Shown piece by piece: positions 43,358-52,692 of a DNA stretch of 64,000 nt. The stretch comes from a halophilic archaeon (GTDB taxonomy: Archaea > Halobacteriota > Halobacteria > Halobacteriales > Haladaptataceae), in assembly GCA_003298465.1 (NCBI GenBank), contig QNGA01000007.1, forward strand, positions 124,001 through 188,000, given 5' to 3'. Every line of letters begins with the position of its first letter. Position 1 is the first letter of the stretch. Position numbers and translations under genes: made by a program. Below the pieces are notes generated by a model. The model saw nothing but the letters and a program-made list of their open reading frames with translations, did no database searches and was not told the DNA's origin.

Positions 43358-43789
43358 ATGGCAAGCAATATACAAGACATCGACGGAGAACCCACGGCCT
43401 CGGCCGCGGAGAGTGAGTCGGGACTAGACGAAAACATCGCGGGGGCGCTGTCGTACCTATTCGGTCTCGTGACGGGACTAATCTTCTTCCTGATCGAGAA
43501 GGAAAACGACTTCGTGCGGTTTCACGCCGCTCAGAGCATGGTCTTTTCGGGGTTGCTCTTCGTGGCATACATCGCGCTGAGCGTCATCGGGACGGTCATC
43601 ACCACGGTGATGTTCTCCAGTACGAATACCTTCTTCGTCGGGAGCATTGTCTCGATGGTGCTTGGGCTTGTCTGGCTAGTGCTCGTACTCGGCGGGTTCG
43701 CCGCATGGGTCTACCTGATGATCAAAGCCTACCAGGGCAAGACCCCGCGCATACCGATCGCCGCGGGCATCGCCGACAAGTTGGTGTGA
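43358..43789 (+). CDS. DUF4870-type small membrane protein
   Basis: 143 residues from ATG 43358 (MASNIQDIDGEPTASAAESE). Conserved DENIAGALSYLFGLVTGLIF, FLIEKENDFVRFHAAQSMVF, then two more hydrophobic helices and MIKAYQGKTPRIPIAAGIAD, the standard DUF4870 pattern with 3-4 membrane segments. Role unknown; the family is widespread in bacteria and archaea. Confidence 0.85.
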   Translation: MASNIQDIDGEPTASAAESESGLDENIAGALSYLFGLVTGLIFFLIEKENDFVRFHAAQSMVFSGLLFVAYIALSVIGTVITTVMFSSTNTFFVGSIVSMVLGLVWLVLVLGGFAAWVYLMIKAYQGKTPRIPIAAGIADKLV

Positions 43790-44354
43790 GCACGACGGGA
43801 GCGTGAATTAACATACATACAGAAATCGAAAACAGTGCTGGCGGTCCTGTTGGATCAGATGCTGGAGGTAAAGCTCACCGAGATCCGGCGCGGGTGAACA
43901 CGAATATACCCGCTCGAACCAGGACCGTTTGGTTCGAGACACCGGTTCTCGAACAGCTCTCGGGTAGAGACTATCTATCTGGTTTGACGGGACGGACCAT
44001 CACGTGCCGTTGCGTGATCATCGGAGCATAGTGATGCACGACAACACAACTGAGGCGGACCAATCAGGAAGCAGACCGGCTCGACGGCGAGCGCCCTGGC
44101 GCGAGGGACCACGCAACGGTGCTTGCGACGACCTAACCGCGGACAGAATCGCAATGAATCACGAGACTACGGATGGCGGACGGACTGACGGGCGAACGCG
44201 CTTGAATCAGGCGAGATTTCGGGGTCTTTCGGACCGGTTCCTCATTCGACCACTGAGGCGTTCGTCGTCGAGGAGAGCTAGCCAAGCGAGAACAGACTGA
44301 CACCCGACGGAAACGAGCGACAACGAACAGACCTACAACACGAATTACGAACTC
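43790..44354 (+). other. Gene-free stretch
   Basis: 565 bp with no supportable gene. A 98-codon frame at 44004-44300 is Arg-rich and non-acidic, unlike haloarchaeal proteins, and is rejected. GACGGAACGGACGGA-type short repeats occur around 44380, inside the next gene. Confidence 0.35.
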
Positions 44355-45197
44355 ATGCACGAACCAAACGGACGAGATGGACGGAACGGACGGAAACGAT
44401 TACTGAGCACGAGGCTGAACGCACGCGTCCTTGCGACGCTGGTGCTGGCCGTCGTGGTTGTTCTCGCGGGTTGTACGGGGATCGGCGGCCTCAGCGGGGA
44501 CGGCGACACGGCCGACGCTACGAGCACGGCATCTGGAACTAATGCAGATGGCGGCGGGTCCGGTGATGGTGCTGACACTGACGCCAGCGATGGTACTGGG
44601 GCCGATGCCAGCGCCGGGGACGGAGCCGGCTCGACGATCGGCGAGGATTCTCAGGCAGAGGACAACTGGTTCAACCTGAGCAAGCCGGGCCACTACGAGT
44701 TCGACCTCGCGGGGATGGACGAGGAGACCGGCAAGCAAGTCACCGGGCGGCTGGTGTACGACGTTGAGGTCGCTGGCGCCGGCGAGCTAACCACGAGCGT
44801 GGACTACGAGTTCGGCAGCGAGCAGTTCCAATCGACCACTACCGGGCCCGCCGAGGAGTTCTCCGCCCAACTGTTCCTCAACGAAGCGTACGCGCCCATC
44901 GCCGCGCTCCAGAGTGTCTCCCTGATGTATCTCTTCGAGATGGGCTTTACCGACCCTACCGTCGGCAACCGCAAGCAGAGTACCACCGACGAAGGGACGC
45001 AGATCACGGAGGTCACTGAGAAACGGACCTACGCGGGGCTCGAGTGCTTCTTCGTCGAAACGACGCTCGACGGCGAGGTCACCCAGCAGAGCTGCATCCG
45101 CGGCATGGAGGGTGGTATTGCTCCCTACGCAGCCACCCACACCGATGAGGGCGAACTCGAACTCGAAGTCGAACTCGTCGAGTACGAGTCGAACTGA
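44355..45197 (+). CDS. Lipoprotein with a Gly/Asp/Ser-rich spacer
   Basis: 280 residues. The basic start (RDGRNGRKRLLSTRLNARVL) and hydrophobic stretch end in the lipobox VLAGC, then a ~55-residue Asp/Gly/Ala/Ser/Thr-rich spacer. The folded domain (FNLSKPGHYEFDLAGMDEET, RLVYDVEVAGAGELTTSVDY, TYAGLECFFVETTLDGEVTQ) is beta-rich with a Cys pair (LECFF and QQSCIR) that may form a disulfide. No family recognised; surface-anchored. Single gene. Confidence 0.75.
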   Translation: MHEPNGRDGRNGRKRLLSTRLNARVLATLVLAVVVVLAGCTGIGGLSGDGDTADATSTASGTNADGGGSGDGADTDASDGTGADASAGDGAGSTIGEDSQAEDNWFNLSKPGHYEFDLAGMDEETGKQVTGRLVYDVEVAGAGELTTSVDYEFGSEQFQSTTTGPAEEFSAQLFLNEAYAPIAALQSVSLMYLFEMGFTDPTVGNRKQSTTDEGTQITEVTEKRTYAGLECFFVETTLDGEVTQQSCIRGMEGGIAPYAATHTDEGELELEVELVEYESN

Positions 45198-45591
45198 GCC
45201 GAGGCTGATCACCATGACAAATGATACTCTTGAAGCGGTCATCTTGCCATCGGCTACTGACCATACACAGAACGCCGGCATGAGTGAGTCCGCAACCGGT
45301 GAATAGTGACGACTGAGGGAAATGCAGCGGTCGACAACAGTGCGATGGTTCACGGGGGTTTGGCAATCGATAGTGCTACCAGTTCAGGGCGACGATTGCA
45401 TGGATTAGGCACTGAATAGCGTAGCTTTCGGGGAGAGCTGTTTTTCCCCGTCCAATCATATTCTGGCTGATCAAGAGGCCAAGTAGAGCTGAACAACTCC
45501 TCCCCCGATGATTACCTAAAGCTAGGACCGCGTCAGTCTACTCGGTTAGTTCGCGCGCAGTTATAGAACAATACCAACCCCTGCTTACGCC
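45198..45591 (+). other. Gene-free stretch, left border of a duplicated block
   Basis: 394 bp with no gene. The shared segment with 15.44-16.04 kb starts at about 45592, so this holds the junction. CGGGGAGAGCTGTTTTTCCCCG (45429 region) is an imperfect hairpin with a T run. Confidence 0.35.
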
Positions 45592-45990
45592 CACGATGAG
45601 ATGCTGGCGTCAGTGTCGAATCACAAGCCCGACGAACTCGCCGGGAAAGCCTGGCGCAAACGCGACCAGACCGGCCGCCACGAACTCTGGTCGAGCGGCA
45701 GCGGCGAGATACGAGCGTACCTGGATGCGTCGGATCTCGCCGAGTGGATTCGCGTCAAGGAAGCCGGTGTGAGCAAGAAATACTCCCAGGAGCTTGCCCG
45801 CCGGACGATGGACGCGATGCATGAGCTCTCGAAGAACCGCCTAGGGAAGACGAAACGCCAGCGGTCCAAAGACGTCCTGAGCTACCAGGAGACTCGGCTG
45901 GTGCTGAAAGCTGACGTGGAGATCCCCGGCGAACGGGTGTCGGCGAGCACGGACGGTGACCCGGCCACAGACACGGCTGCCGGAGAGTAG
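45592..45990 (+). pseudogene. Three-copy family protein, 5'-truncated copy
   Basis: Open from HDEMLASVSNHKPDELAGKA to the stop at 45990. It is nearly identical to the 15.2-kb copy (WIRVKEAGVSKKYSQELARR, KRQRSKDVLSYQETRLVLKA) but lacks the first ~75 residues. An internal ATG at 45601 could start a 129-residue product. Confidence 0.65.
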
Positions 45991-46231
45991 CGTGGCCGGG
46001 GCGAAATCTCACCCGAGAGGGTTCGATATCTAACGCAAACCACACCACGGATGCGGTTGTGGACGTCCCGAATTGACACAGTTCGGGACTGACGCCGTAC
46101 GGCTACCGGTTAGTACGGCAGTTGTATCGGCGTCTATCGGCTACAATCCAGCAGGAGGGTGAGAGTTGGTCCCGGCCACCGTGTTTGTGGCCGGGGACGG
46201 ATAAACTGACAGCGGCGTGGGTATCGGAGGA
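45991..46231 (+). repeat. Copy of the block downstream of the family gene, hairpin at ~46068
   Basis: Matches 15836-16040, including the perfect stem GTCCCGAA/TTCGGGAC and TAGTACGGCAGTTGTATCGGC. It ends at the CaCA exchanger gene. Confidence 0.6.
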
Positions 46232-47581
46232 CTAGTCTGCATACTCAGTCTGCTGTGTATCATCTCCGATCGCTGCCTGCGTGGTTGACACAGTCCGTTC
46301 CACGAGACGCCGAACTCCGTCGCGCCGTCTGATGAACAGACTGATGCCTAAGATGATGTAAATGGCAGTATATGCGTAGAGTATACTCATGCTGATGTTC
46401 GTTGCGGCTGGCGCTGCGTACGTCTGGATCACGTAAAACTCTGCCAGCACCTGCGTCACGAAGAGACCGAGCAACGTGACTGCCTCACGGGTGCTGATTT
46501 CGAAGTTCGTCAAGATCGCGATGGCGAAGAAGCTTTGGGCGGCAGTGATCCAGATCTCTGCTGCCTGTTTCGAATCAAACGGGAGCGTCCCAATAGTCCC
46601 GGCGGAGATGGAGTAGACGACGGCAAGTGTTCCGATGAGCAACGTCCACTGGTTGAGCTTCGAAGAGATGAGTGCGTTAAAGCCCGCAGTTGTCCGCGAC
46701 TTATTCACGAGATACGCAACGACGATAAGCTCGGGGCTTTCGGACGCGAGCGGTGCCAGCCACTGAATCATGAAGAATTCGGGAATTCCATACTGTAGGC
46801 CTAATCGCTCAAGTCCGTCAGCGAATGGATGAACAGCGGTGAAGATGATGGCGCCTGAGAACGCAAACCCAAAGAGAACGACTACGATTCGGGGGAGTGC
46901 CGGATATTGTTGGAAGTATGCGGGAACGCCGGCGTGTTCTTCCGTTTCGTCAACATCACCACGGATGATAACAACGAGATAGAGCAGATAGAGGCCGACG
47001 AGGAAGAGCGTATCGATCGGTCCGATTCCTCCAAGAAAGGGGACGAAAAACGCATACGCTGTCGCGACGAGGAGGAACGCGATTTCAAGGGCGATGCCAC
47101 GGTCGAGTGTGACGACGTCAGCTAAAAATCCTGAGCGATGTTCGACTGCGGAATCAGAACTGCGCTTCGCACGGTAAATACTGAATAGGGCAATGCCTGA
47201 CCAGCCGAGACCGATAAGGATGCGGTTCGCACCAGTCATGTTGGCCACCGCGAGATTCGCGGCCTCACTTGAGCCAGCACCGGCCTGCCATGCATATAAG
47301 GCGTCGACGGCGTACTCGGGGGCCACGGCCAGCACCGCCAACACCGCGATAGCGAACGCTCGTGGAACATCCTTTTCAGCAGTCTCGGCTGCCCACGCGA
47401 GTAAGAACGCGGCGCCAAGGATTGCGGCCCCGGCAATGAGCACGGCCATCCCTGGTGCAATATTGTCGCCGGGATGGACGGTTCCGTATCCACCGTACGA
47501 AATGAATATGCCGACCCAAGGAAGGGTCAGGAGCACTGCGACGGCAACAGCGACGAGAGGATGGCGTAGCCGAGAGGACAT
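46232..47581 (-). CDS. CaCA-family cation exchanger (sodium/calcium exchanger-like)
   Basis: 449 residues, about 11-12 membrane helices. Alpha-repeat 1: VLAVAPEYAVDALYAWQAGA ... ANLAVANMTGANRILIGLGW. Alpha-repeat 2: WLAPLASESPELIVVAYLVN, KSRTTAGFNALISSKLNQWT. The paired acidic and Asn/Gly-Asn-type residues (APEY, ASESPE, GAN, SSK) are typical of the family. Moves Ca2+ or a related cation against Na+ or H+. The acidic loop between repeats is short (RGDVDETEEHAG). Single gene. Confidence 0.82.
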   Translation of the reverse strand: MSSRLRHPLVAVAVAVLLTLPWVGIFISYGGYGTVHPGDNIAPGMAVLIAGAAILGAAFLLAWAAETAEKDVPRAFAIAVLAVLAVAPEYAVDALYAWQAGAGSSEAANLAVANMTGANRILIGLGWSGIALFSIYRAKRSSDSAVEHRSGFLADVVTLDRGIALEIAFLLVATAYAFFVPFLGGIGPIDTLFLVGLYLLYLVVIIRGDVDETEEHAGVPAYFQQYPALPRIVVVLFGFAFSGAIIFTAVHPFADGLERLGLQYGIPEFFMIQWLAPLASESPELIVVAYLVNKSRTTAGFNALISSKLNQWTLLIGTLAVVYSISAGTIGTLPFDSKQAAEIWITAAQSFFAIAILTNFEISTREAVTLLGLFVTQVLAEFYVIQTYAAPAATNISMSILYAYTAIYIILGISLFIRRRDGVRRLVERTVSTTQAAIGDDTQQTEYAD

Positions 47582-47844
47582 TGTTTTAAGATGGAACAGA
47601 ACGCCCTGACGTATAATCTACAAGATATCACGTGCACGGCCGAATTGACGACGTTCAGGCGTTGAATCAGATGTATCCTGAATTTACCGGGTGTTTCATG
47701 ATTTGGGCGGTTCATGCCTTGGAACCGGTTAATATGGTAGAATCGTGGGGAGAGTGGGATAGGTGGTGCTATCGTACTGTGAGGAGTGTTCGGAGTAACT
47801 CCTGAGATATCATGCTGAATCTACAGTCCTCCATCCGGGCGATA
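47582..47844 (-). other. Intergenic, no gene seen
   Basis: 263 bp upstream of the exchanger gene. No family repeat or RNA gene. Confidence 0.3.
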
Positions 47845-48039
47845 CTAATTGCCATCTAAGTATCGGATTTTAGCTGCAGATGCGCTGTTTTTCACACTTT
47901 CAATGCCGCGCTTGACACCCTGTTTCGATCGATATCCTTCGCCACTGTCTGCAATTATATTCCCATTTGCGGCAACAAGACGCCAGCGCCATTCGTCAGC
48001 AGTATCTTGAAACACCTCGAATGTGGCTCTACTCGTCAT
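47845..48039 (-). CDS. DUF1508/YegP-like (HVO_2922-type) small protein
   Basis: 64 residues from ATG 48039: MTSRATFEVFQDTADEWRWR, LVAANGNIIADSGEGYRSKQ, GVKRGIESVKNSASAAKIRY. The single FxxFxD...WRWRL...NGxxIAxSGEGYxxK...IxSVK pattern is that of one YegP/DUF1508 repeat. The structure is a small beta-alpha fold; function unsettled. Longer upstream starts lack the pattern. Confidence 0.85.
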   Translation of the reverse strand: MTSRATFEVFQDTADEWRWRLVAANGNIIADSGEGYRSKQGVKRGIESVKNSASAAKIRYLDGN

Positions 48040-48440
48040 TTCATAGGATGATATGCCGAAGCAGCATAAAAACAATCCAGAAGAGAGAGCCTGCTTGGTC
48101 TTCTGTACGTCGTGCGGCTCACGTGCGTTAAATACGAAACTCAAGAAAGACACCGAGATGAATGGACATGCAATTTTCGCGCCTATCCAGCCGTGAGGTG
48201 CGGCCCAGTGACTGTAGTGATAGTGTTGGTATTCGTGATCTAATTTTCAATGAGCACCCACCCCAACCGATAATTAGGGGTATTAATATTGAGTCATGGC
48301 TGAGTGCCAGAACTGAGGCGCATTCGTCACCGAGCAGTTCCGGCGTGTCTTCGCTAGCCGCGATGGTGAAGTCCATGGCCGCTTTGACTGCAAACAGAAG
48401 ACCGACATTAAAAACGGCGCAGCCAATCATGATCGATAGA
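48040..48440 (-). other. Stretch between the DUF1508 gene and a MITE-like element; possible gene fragment
   Basis: Minus strand from ATG near 48430: MIGCAVFNVGLLFAVKAAMD, FTIAASEDTPELLGDECASV, LALSHDSILIPLIIGWGGCS. The reading is partly protein-like and begins directly beside the element at 48441, which may have cut its 5' end. Not strong enough to call a gene. Confidence 0.25.
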
Positions 48441-48826
48441 GTGATATCACAATCGGCGCTGTTGTTCTCGTCCACACTCTGCGCCCATCCATGGGGCCGG
48501 TGGAAACAACACGAGACGCTCACGCCGATACGCCGTCGATAGCACGCAGAACGAGAAACCACACGGAGAGCGGCAGTGTCGTGCCGTTCCGGACTCCCTG
48601 TGGTCGTCAGTCACTCCAATGGCTGTCGTACGGATATATAGCGTCACAATTCGTTTAAAGATTTCCCATATAAACAGTTATATTAAATTTCTTTGTACGG
48701 GAATAAGAGAGTGATTTGACCGATGTTCCTGCAAACGACCGTGGTGAGTGGTGAGGTACACCCCTCCCCCAGGGGGTGTTGGTGGCGTCACTGGGACGAC
48801 GAGAACACCCGGGATTGTGATATCAC
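48441..48826 (+). mobile_element. Complete MITE-like element, copy 2 (386 bp)
   Basis: Same length and ends as copy 1 (12692-13077): tips GTGATATCAC, inner TTGTTCTCGTCC at left and GACGAGAACACCC at right. Alignable throughout, with the same CATCCATGGGGCCGGTGGAA block. Confidence 0.7.
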
Positions 48827-49200
48827 TGAAATCGAGGGGACTGCCGCCGAGCAATGAGACGCCCAGAGAGTATTCCAATTTGACTGGTCGTTAGTAGGTT
48901 ATACTAACAAGTGTGGATTGTGATACGCATCCCTGTGTACTCCGGTTTCCACGCTGACGAGGATGTCTCAGTGTTTGCTACGTCTGATCCAGAGTCAACG
49001 TAGGGTCGCTAACAACCATCTGTTTCACTCTGTCCTACTCCCGATTCTGTATTTGAGGGGTTTCTCACGTCTACAGTTTGTAAAGAGCGAAGCACACTCG
49101 TACTACGCGGCAAGTGACTGTCTGTCGGCCAAGTGCCTACACGCTTCACAGATACACTGCCGACTATAGATTAAGTGGGAGGCATAGGCTTTCTAAGGGT
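48827..49200. repeat. Gene-free stretch with the 19-nt palindrome at 48890-48908
   Basis: GTTAGTAGGTTATACTAAC lies 64 bp right of the MITE-like tip. A similar spacing (57 bp) is seen at 49814/49871. No gene. Confidence 0.5.
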
Positions 49201-49542
49201 CTATTCTTGGTTCTGGTCTGGACGTTCCAGAATTTTCGCGATTGAGAGGATGGCCTTGAACTTCGGAGGAGCGTCAGTGAGTTCTACCACTCTTGAATCA
49301 GGGTCATAGTTGATATATTCTGCTTCTGTCGCTTTGGGTAAGTCCTTGTGAAGTAACTCTACTTCAATCTGGTTGAATTTGTCTGCAGCGCTAGGAGACG
49401 ATTCAGGGTCAGTTTCCCACTCAGCAACTTGCTTCACGACGTCATTGATAGGAACTGGCCCATTTTGTTGCTCAATATAGTATAATACATACCTTCGCCG
49501 TTCTTTACTGAGAAGCGTCATCACCTTGTCAACTGATGTCAT
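49201..49542 (-). CDS. DUF7344-like winged-helix protein
   Basis: 113 residues from ATG 49542 (MTSVDKVMTLLSKERRRYVL). The layout LLSKERRRYVLYYIEQQNGP, VPINDVVKQVAEWETDPESS, NQIEVELLHKDLPKATEAEY, INYDPDSRVVELTD is the DUF7344 pattern (DNA-binding-like helices, LxHxxLPxL, YDP). Likely a transcription regulator. An unannotated ATG upstream would add nine residues. Another family member is at 59993-60289. Confidence 0.75.
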   Translation of the reverse strand: MTSVDKVMTLLSKERRRYVLYYIEQQNGPVPINDVVKQVAEWETDPESSPSAADKFNQIEVELLHKDLPKATEAEYINYDPDSRVVELTDAPPKFKAILSIAKILERPDQNQE

Positions 49543-50111
49543 TACCGCCTCTACCCTGTACAGAAACATAATAATTATGGCTTATGTCCTACCAAAATTC
49601 ATAATAACGTAATATATGCTGCGGAAGTATAAAATATATTTTCAGGATCTCGAATGGGATTTCGACATGTCTCTACATCAACAATGGGAACGAACTCTTG
49701 GAGATTGCGGCCGATGTTCTGGAAACGATCGTAGTCAACGGTGAAATATACCCCCGGCAGGAGGTGATGTCGGCGTCACTGGGACGACAAGAACACCCGG
49801 GGTTGTGAGATCACTGTGAATGGGAAGGCTGTGGTGGAAAACAAGGCCAGATTCTGTCACTCCTCCATCGGTTAGCAGTATATACTAACCAGTGGAGGAA
49901 GTCTTATGAAGTAATTCTCTATCCAAGCATAATTTTTATGTTTGTGAGTATCTAACATAGTATTAAAGATGTAGGAATAGCAATTAGAATGGCGCATGGT
50001 GTATGGACCCACCCACCTCTCGCAACCCCCACCGGCGTGAGAAGGAAGTCGCCTAACTGATCCATCATACTGGGGTGATCGGTGGTTGCGAGAGGCTCTC
50101 CGCCAGAGGAT
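49543..50111. mobile_element. A+T-rich gene-free stretch; partial MITE-like copy (49653-49814) and palindrome (49871-49889)
   Basis: The right half of the MITE-like family is present (GCCGATGTTC, GTAGTCAACGGTGAAATA, GACGACAAGAACACCC, tip GTGAGATCAC at 49805-49814 with one change). 57 bp further lies GTTAGCAGTATATACTAAC, flanked by CCTCCA/TGGAGG, making a longer interrupted palindrome. Confidence 0.55.
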
Positions 50112-50471
50112 ATGACAAACGAACCGAGATTGGACAAGAATCCCGCAGATGGATCCTCTTCCCGCAAGGAGCGGCAGCGAGAAACATGGTGGAACGACTG
50201 GGTTGACACAATTGAGACAGAACGAACATCGGATTCCTCGGATGAACGACTGAAGGGAACAATTCGTCAGTTAGTCACGGAGGCAGTGATCTATAGTATA
50301 CTTGCCCTGGTCTTTACATGTGCTATCTACGTAATCGGCAAAATTACAATAATCACGGTCATGAGCCACCCCCTGCGAGAAGGACCACTCTACATGGGAT
50401 CTGTTCTAGCGGTCCTCTTTACGACCATGTGGGATAGCTGGCTTCGCGAAACAAGCAACTCGCATCCCTAA
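50112..50471 (+). CDS. Two-helix membrane protein, unknown
   Basis: 119 residues from ATG 50112. The charged N-terminal half (SSSRKERQRETWWNDWVDTI) is followed by two hydrophobic segments (AVIYSILALVFTCAIYVIGK; GPLYMGSVLAVLFTTMWDSW). The stop codon shares bases with the stop of the convergent membrane gene (50468-51022), a tail overlap of 4 nt. No family recognised; the pairing suggests linked history. Lies in A+T-rich accessory DNA. Confidence 0.6.
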   Translation: MTNEPRLDKNPADGSSSRKERQRETWWNDWVDTIETERTSDSSDERLKGTIRQLVTEAVIYSILALVFTCAIYVIGKITIITVMSHPLREGPLYMGSVLAVLFTTMWDSWLRETSNSHP

Positions 50472-51022
50472 TTCGACTGTATAAAAGCTCGCACGTCCGC
50501 ATAGCGAAGGAGACGCATCTCAAACCCACACAGTGAGGTGAAAACCATGCCGCTAATCAATCCAACGTTCTGCAGGACAGAGAGTCCAAAAGCAATGCTG
50601 CCACCTACACTGAGGGGTATCATTCGTTTTGTTGTAGACAGATCCCACACTGGATATAGCACCGCAAACATCAGGCCAAAGGACGAATATCCACTTCGGG
50701 TAATAAACAGACCACCATGCCAGCTGACAGCAACTACCCCATTGTAGTAGAGCACTGCCGTCAGAAGGATGAACACCTCCGACCTTGTGGACAGTGCTTC
50801 TGGGGTCTGTGAAGATTGTTCTTTCAGAAATAGTTGGCTCTCATAGAGGCTTAGCCCGAATACGCTTGCAAACGATAGTTCACGCACCGGTATCGCGATT
50901 GAAAACGCCCAAGCAAGCACGGGAAAACACACAAGACTCAAAACCAGAGTAAAAACGGTTGTAAAGACAATTGTCCACACGCCATAGACAATGGGATGTC
51001 TTCTTGATTCAGCGTCAACCAT
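50468..51022 (-). CDS. Five- to six-helix membrane protein, unknown
   Basis: 184 residues, MVDAESRRHPIVYGVWTIVF, with hydrophobic segments at about 12-45, 50-62, 80-100, 105-125, 130-165. No charged motif or known transporter signature. Convergent with the small membrane gene at 50112, with overlapping stop codons. The lower G+C and unusual Ser/Phe content differ from core haloarchaeal genes, which suggests acquisition from a mobile source. Confidence 0.6.
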   Translation of the reverse strand: MVDAESRRHPIVYGVWTIVFTTVFTLVLSLVCFPVLAWAFSIAIPVRELSFASVFGLSLYESQLFLKEQSSQTPEALSTRSEVFILLTAVLYYNGVVAVSWHGGLFITRSGYSSFGLMFAVLYPVWDLSTTKRMIPLSVGGSIAFGLSVLQNVGLISGMVFTSLCGFEMRLLRYADVRAFIQSN

Positions 51023-51317
51023 CGGTCTTGTCCACTAGGGCGCTTTGCAGGTGAGAGAGTAAGATCCAGGAAGCAACCCGATCTAGCTTGCATCGCGGAT
51101 TTTATCTCTGCTGGCGTCTGATTCCCCTGATTTGCTTACTGTTACACAAATATTCTATAAAAGTATTATGATGGCGCAACTAGTAAGGGCCGGACTCACC
51201 AGCAGTAGTCGCCCGCGATCTGATAGCAGCTCTCGTGATCAGTGACAAACTGGGAGGATCATCAGCAGTGTACTACTCTTCGGTACGCATCTTTGCCCTT
51301 TTGGTCGATGGTCGTTT
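51023..51317. other. Intergenic, no gene seen
   Basis: 295 bp between the membrane gene and the MFS pseudogene. Nothing recognised. Confidence 0.3.
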
Positions 51318-52493
51318 TCACATCTCTTCTGAGGGGGGAATCTGTGTGCTGAGGGCCGAAATCGCACTGCCGGATACAATTACGAGAGCGAGTGCAGTTC
51401 CAAGCGTTGCAACTTCTGCGACGCCTCCGATAATTATTGGGCCGATCAAGAAGGCTCCATACCCAACGAACGTTACGACCGAGCTCGCTTCACCTGAGCG
51501 ATCGGGCGCGAGATCGCCTGCGATTGAGAACCCGAGTGGTGCGACGATAGCCATTGAGAGTCCGACTACTACGAAGCCGATAATGACAATCGGAAGTAGT
51601 GATGTGAGAAGTGCAAGTCCCATTCCTATGGCACCGAGGATCCCGGATACGATAAGCAGCGTTCGTGGTTCGAATGCTCTGGCTGCCCATGCTCCGTTGA
51701 GTCTCCCGATTGTCATTGCGGTGTGGAATCCAACAACTCCAAACGAGCCGACGGACACCGGAACGTCAAGTACGGTTCGAAGATAGATTGTTGACCAGTT
51801 TTCCATTGCTCCTTCCACGAAGAACGCGAGAGAAACGACAAACGCAACCAGGAGGATGGTCGGCTCAAAGAATAAGGTACGCATCGACTCCCCGCCATCC
51901 GATGTAACTGCTGAAGTGTCCGGTGCTGGATACGTGAGGCTGGTCACCAAACTACCGACGAATATGAGGATCAGACCCGCAAGGCAGAGATAGACCATCG
52001 TAAGTGAGAGACCGGCTCCCAACACCGTTCCAGCGACGAGTGCCCCGATTGCAGCAGCGCCGCTATACGCAGCGTGAAAGTACGACATGATCGAACCGTC
52101 AACTTGTTGTTCGACAGTAATTGCTGCTGAATTCATACCGACGTCAAAGCCTCCTTGGCTTGCCAGAAAAACTCCGAAGACAGGGAGTAAGATCAGATAT
52201 GTTCTGATCGACGCGACTCCAGTGAGTCCGATAGCGATGAAAACACCGGTTCCAGCGACGAGCGCTTATGGCCCAAAACGATCACTGAGTCGCCCAGCAA
52301 GAATCATGCTTGGGAAAGCAGCGAGCGTTCCACCGGTGAGGAGGATTCCGATTGCTCCCGGTGAGAGGTTGAGAACTGCTTGTAGTTCTGAGAGGGAGAT
52401 TTGCCACGCTCCAGTAACGAAGCCGAGTATTCCAAATGAAAGAAGCGTACTTACGAATTGTGGGGACTGACTAGGCAAGTGGGTGTCAAACAC
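51318..52493 (-). pseudogene. MFS transporter interrupted by one in-frame stop
   Basis: About 392 codons. The N-terminal part has LLSFGILGFVTGAWQISLSE, LPGAIGI-like helix 2 and the MFS motif GRLSDRFGP. Then TAA at 52266-52268, then ALVAGTGVFIAIGLTGVASI and the rest without interruption to 51318 (RLNGAWAARAFEPRTLLIVS, second-half GR-type motif). The stop is one C-to-T change from CAA. Sugar or drug export/uptake type unknown. The divergent TrmB regulator suggests a sugar-related substrate. Helices 1-2 alone would not make a transporter. Confidence 0.78.
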
Positions 52494-52692
52494 GCTTATA
52501 CTCCGTTCTGGCCCTCAGGCTCTAATTCTGGCAGTCGAATACCGGATGCATGGCCGAATTGAACGCTTCTCGGACCAGGACCGCCGTTCATGGTTAAGAA
52601 TGACCTGCCGCTGTGAAAAATCTTCTTGGAAAAAATCACCAACAGATTTTTCGAGACGCGGGGAGAGATACTTATTGGATATACGCATCACC
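52494..52692. promoter_or_regulatory. Divergent promoter region of the MFS and TrmB genes
   Basis: 199 bp between divergent starts. AGATACTTATTGG about 25-35 bases before 52693 has an archaeal TATA-like core. The region probably holds the TrmB operator, by analogy with self-controlled divergent pairs; no clear inverted repeat stood out. Confidence 0.4.

Noticed and set aside
44004..44300. 98-codon Arg-rich plus-strand frame
   Set aside because: Basic composition and no motif; most likely chance in G+C-rich DNA.
52266..52268. Programmed readthrough or pyrrolysine/selenocysteine at the MFS stop
   Set aside because: The codon is TAA, there is no recoding structure visible, and several neighbouring genes carry similar nonsense changes, so decay is simpler.
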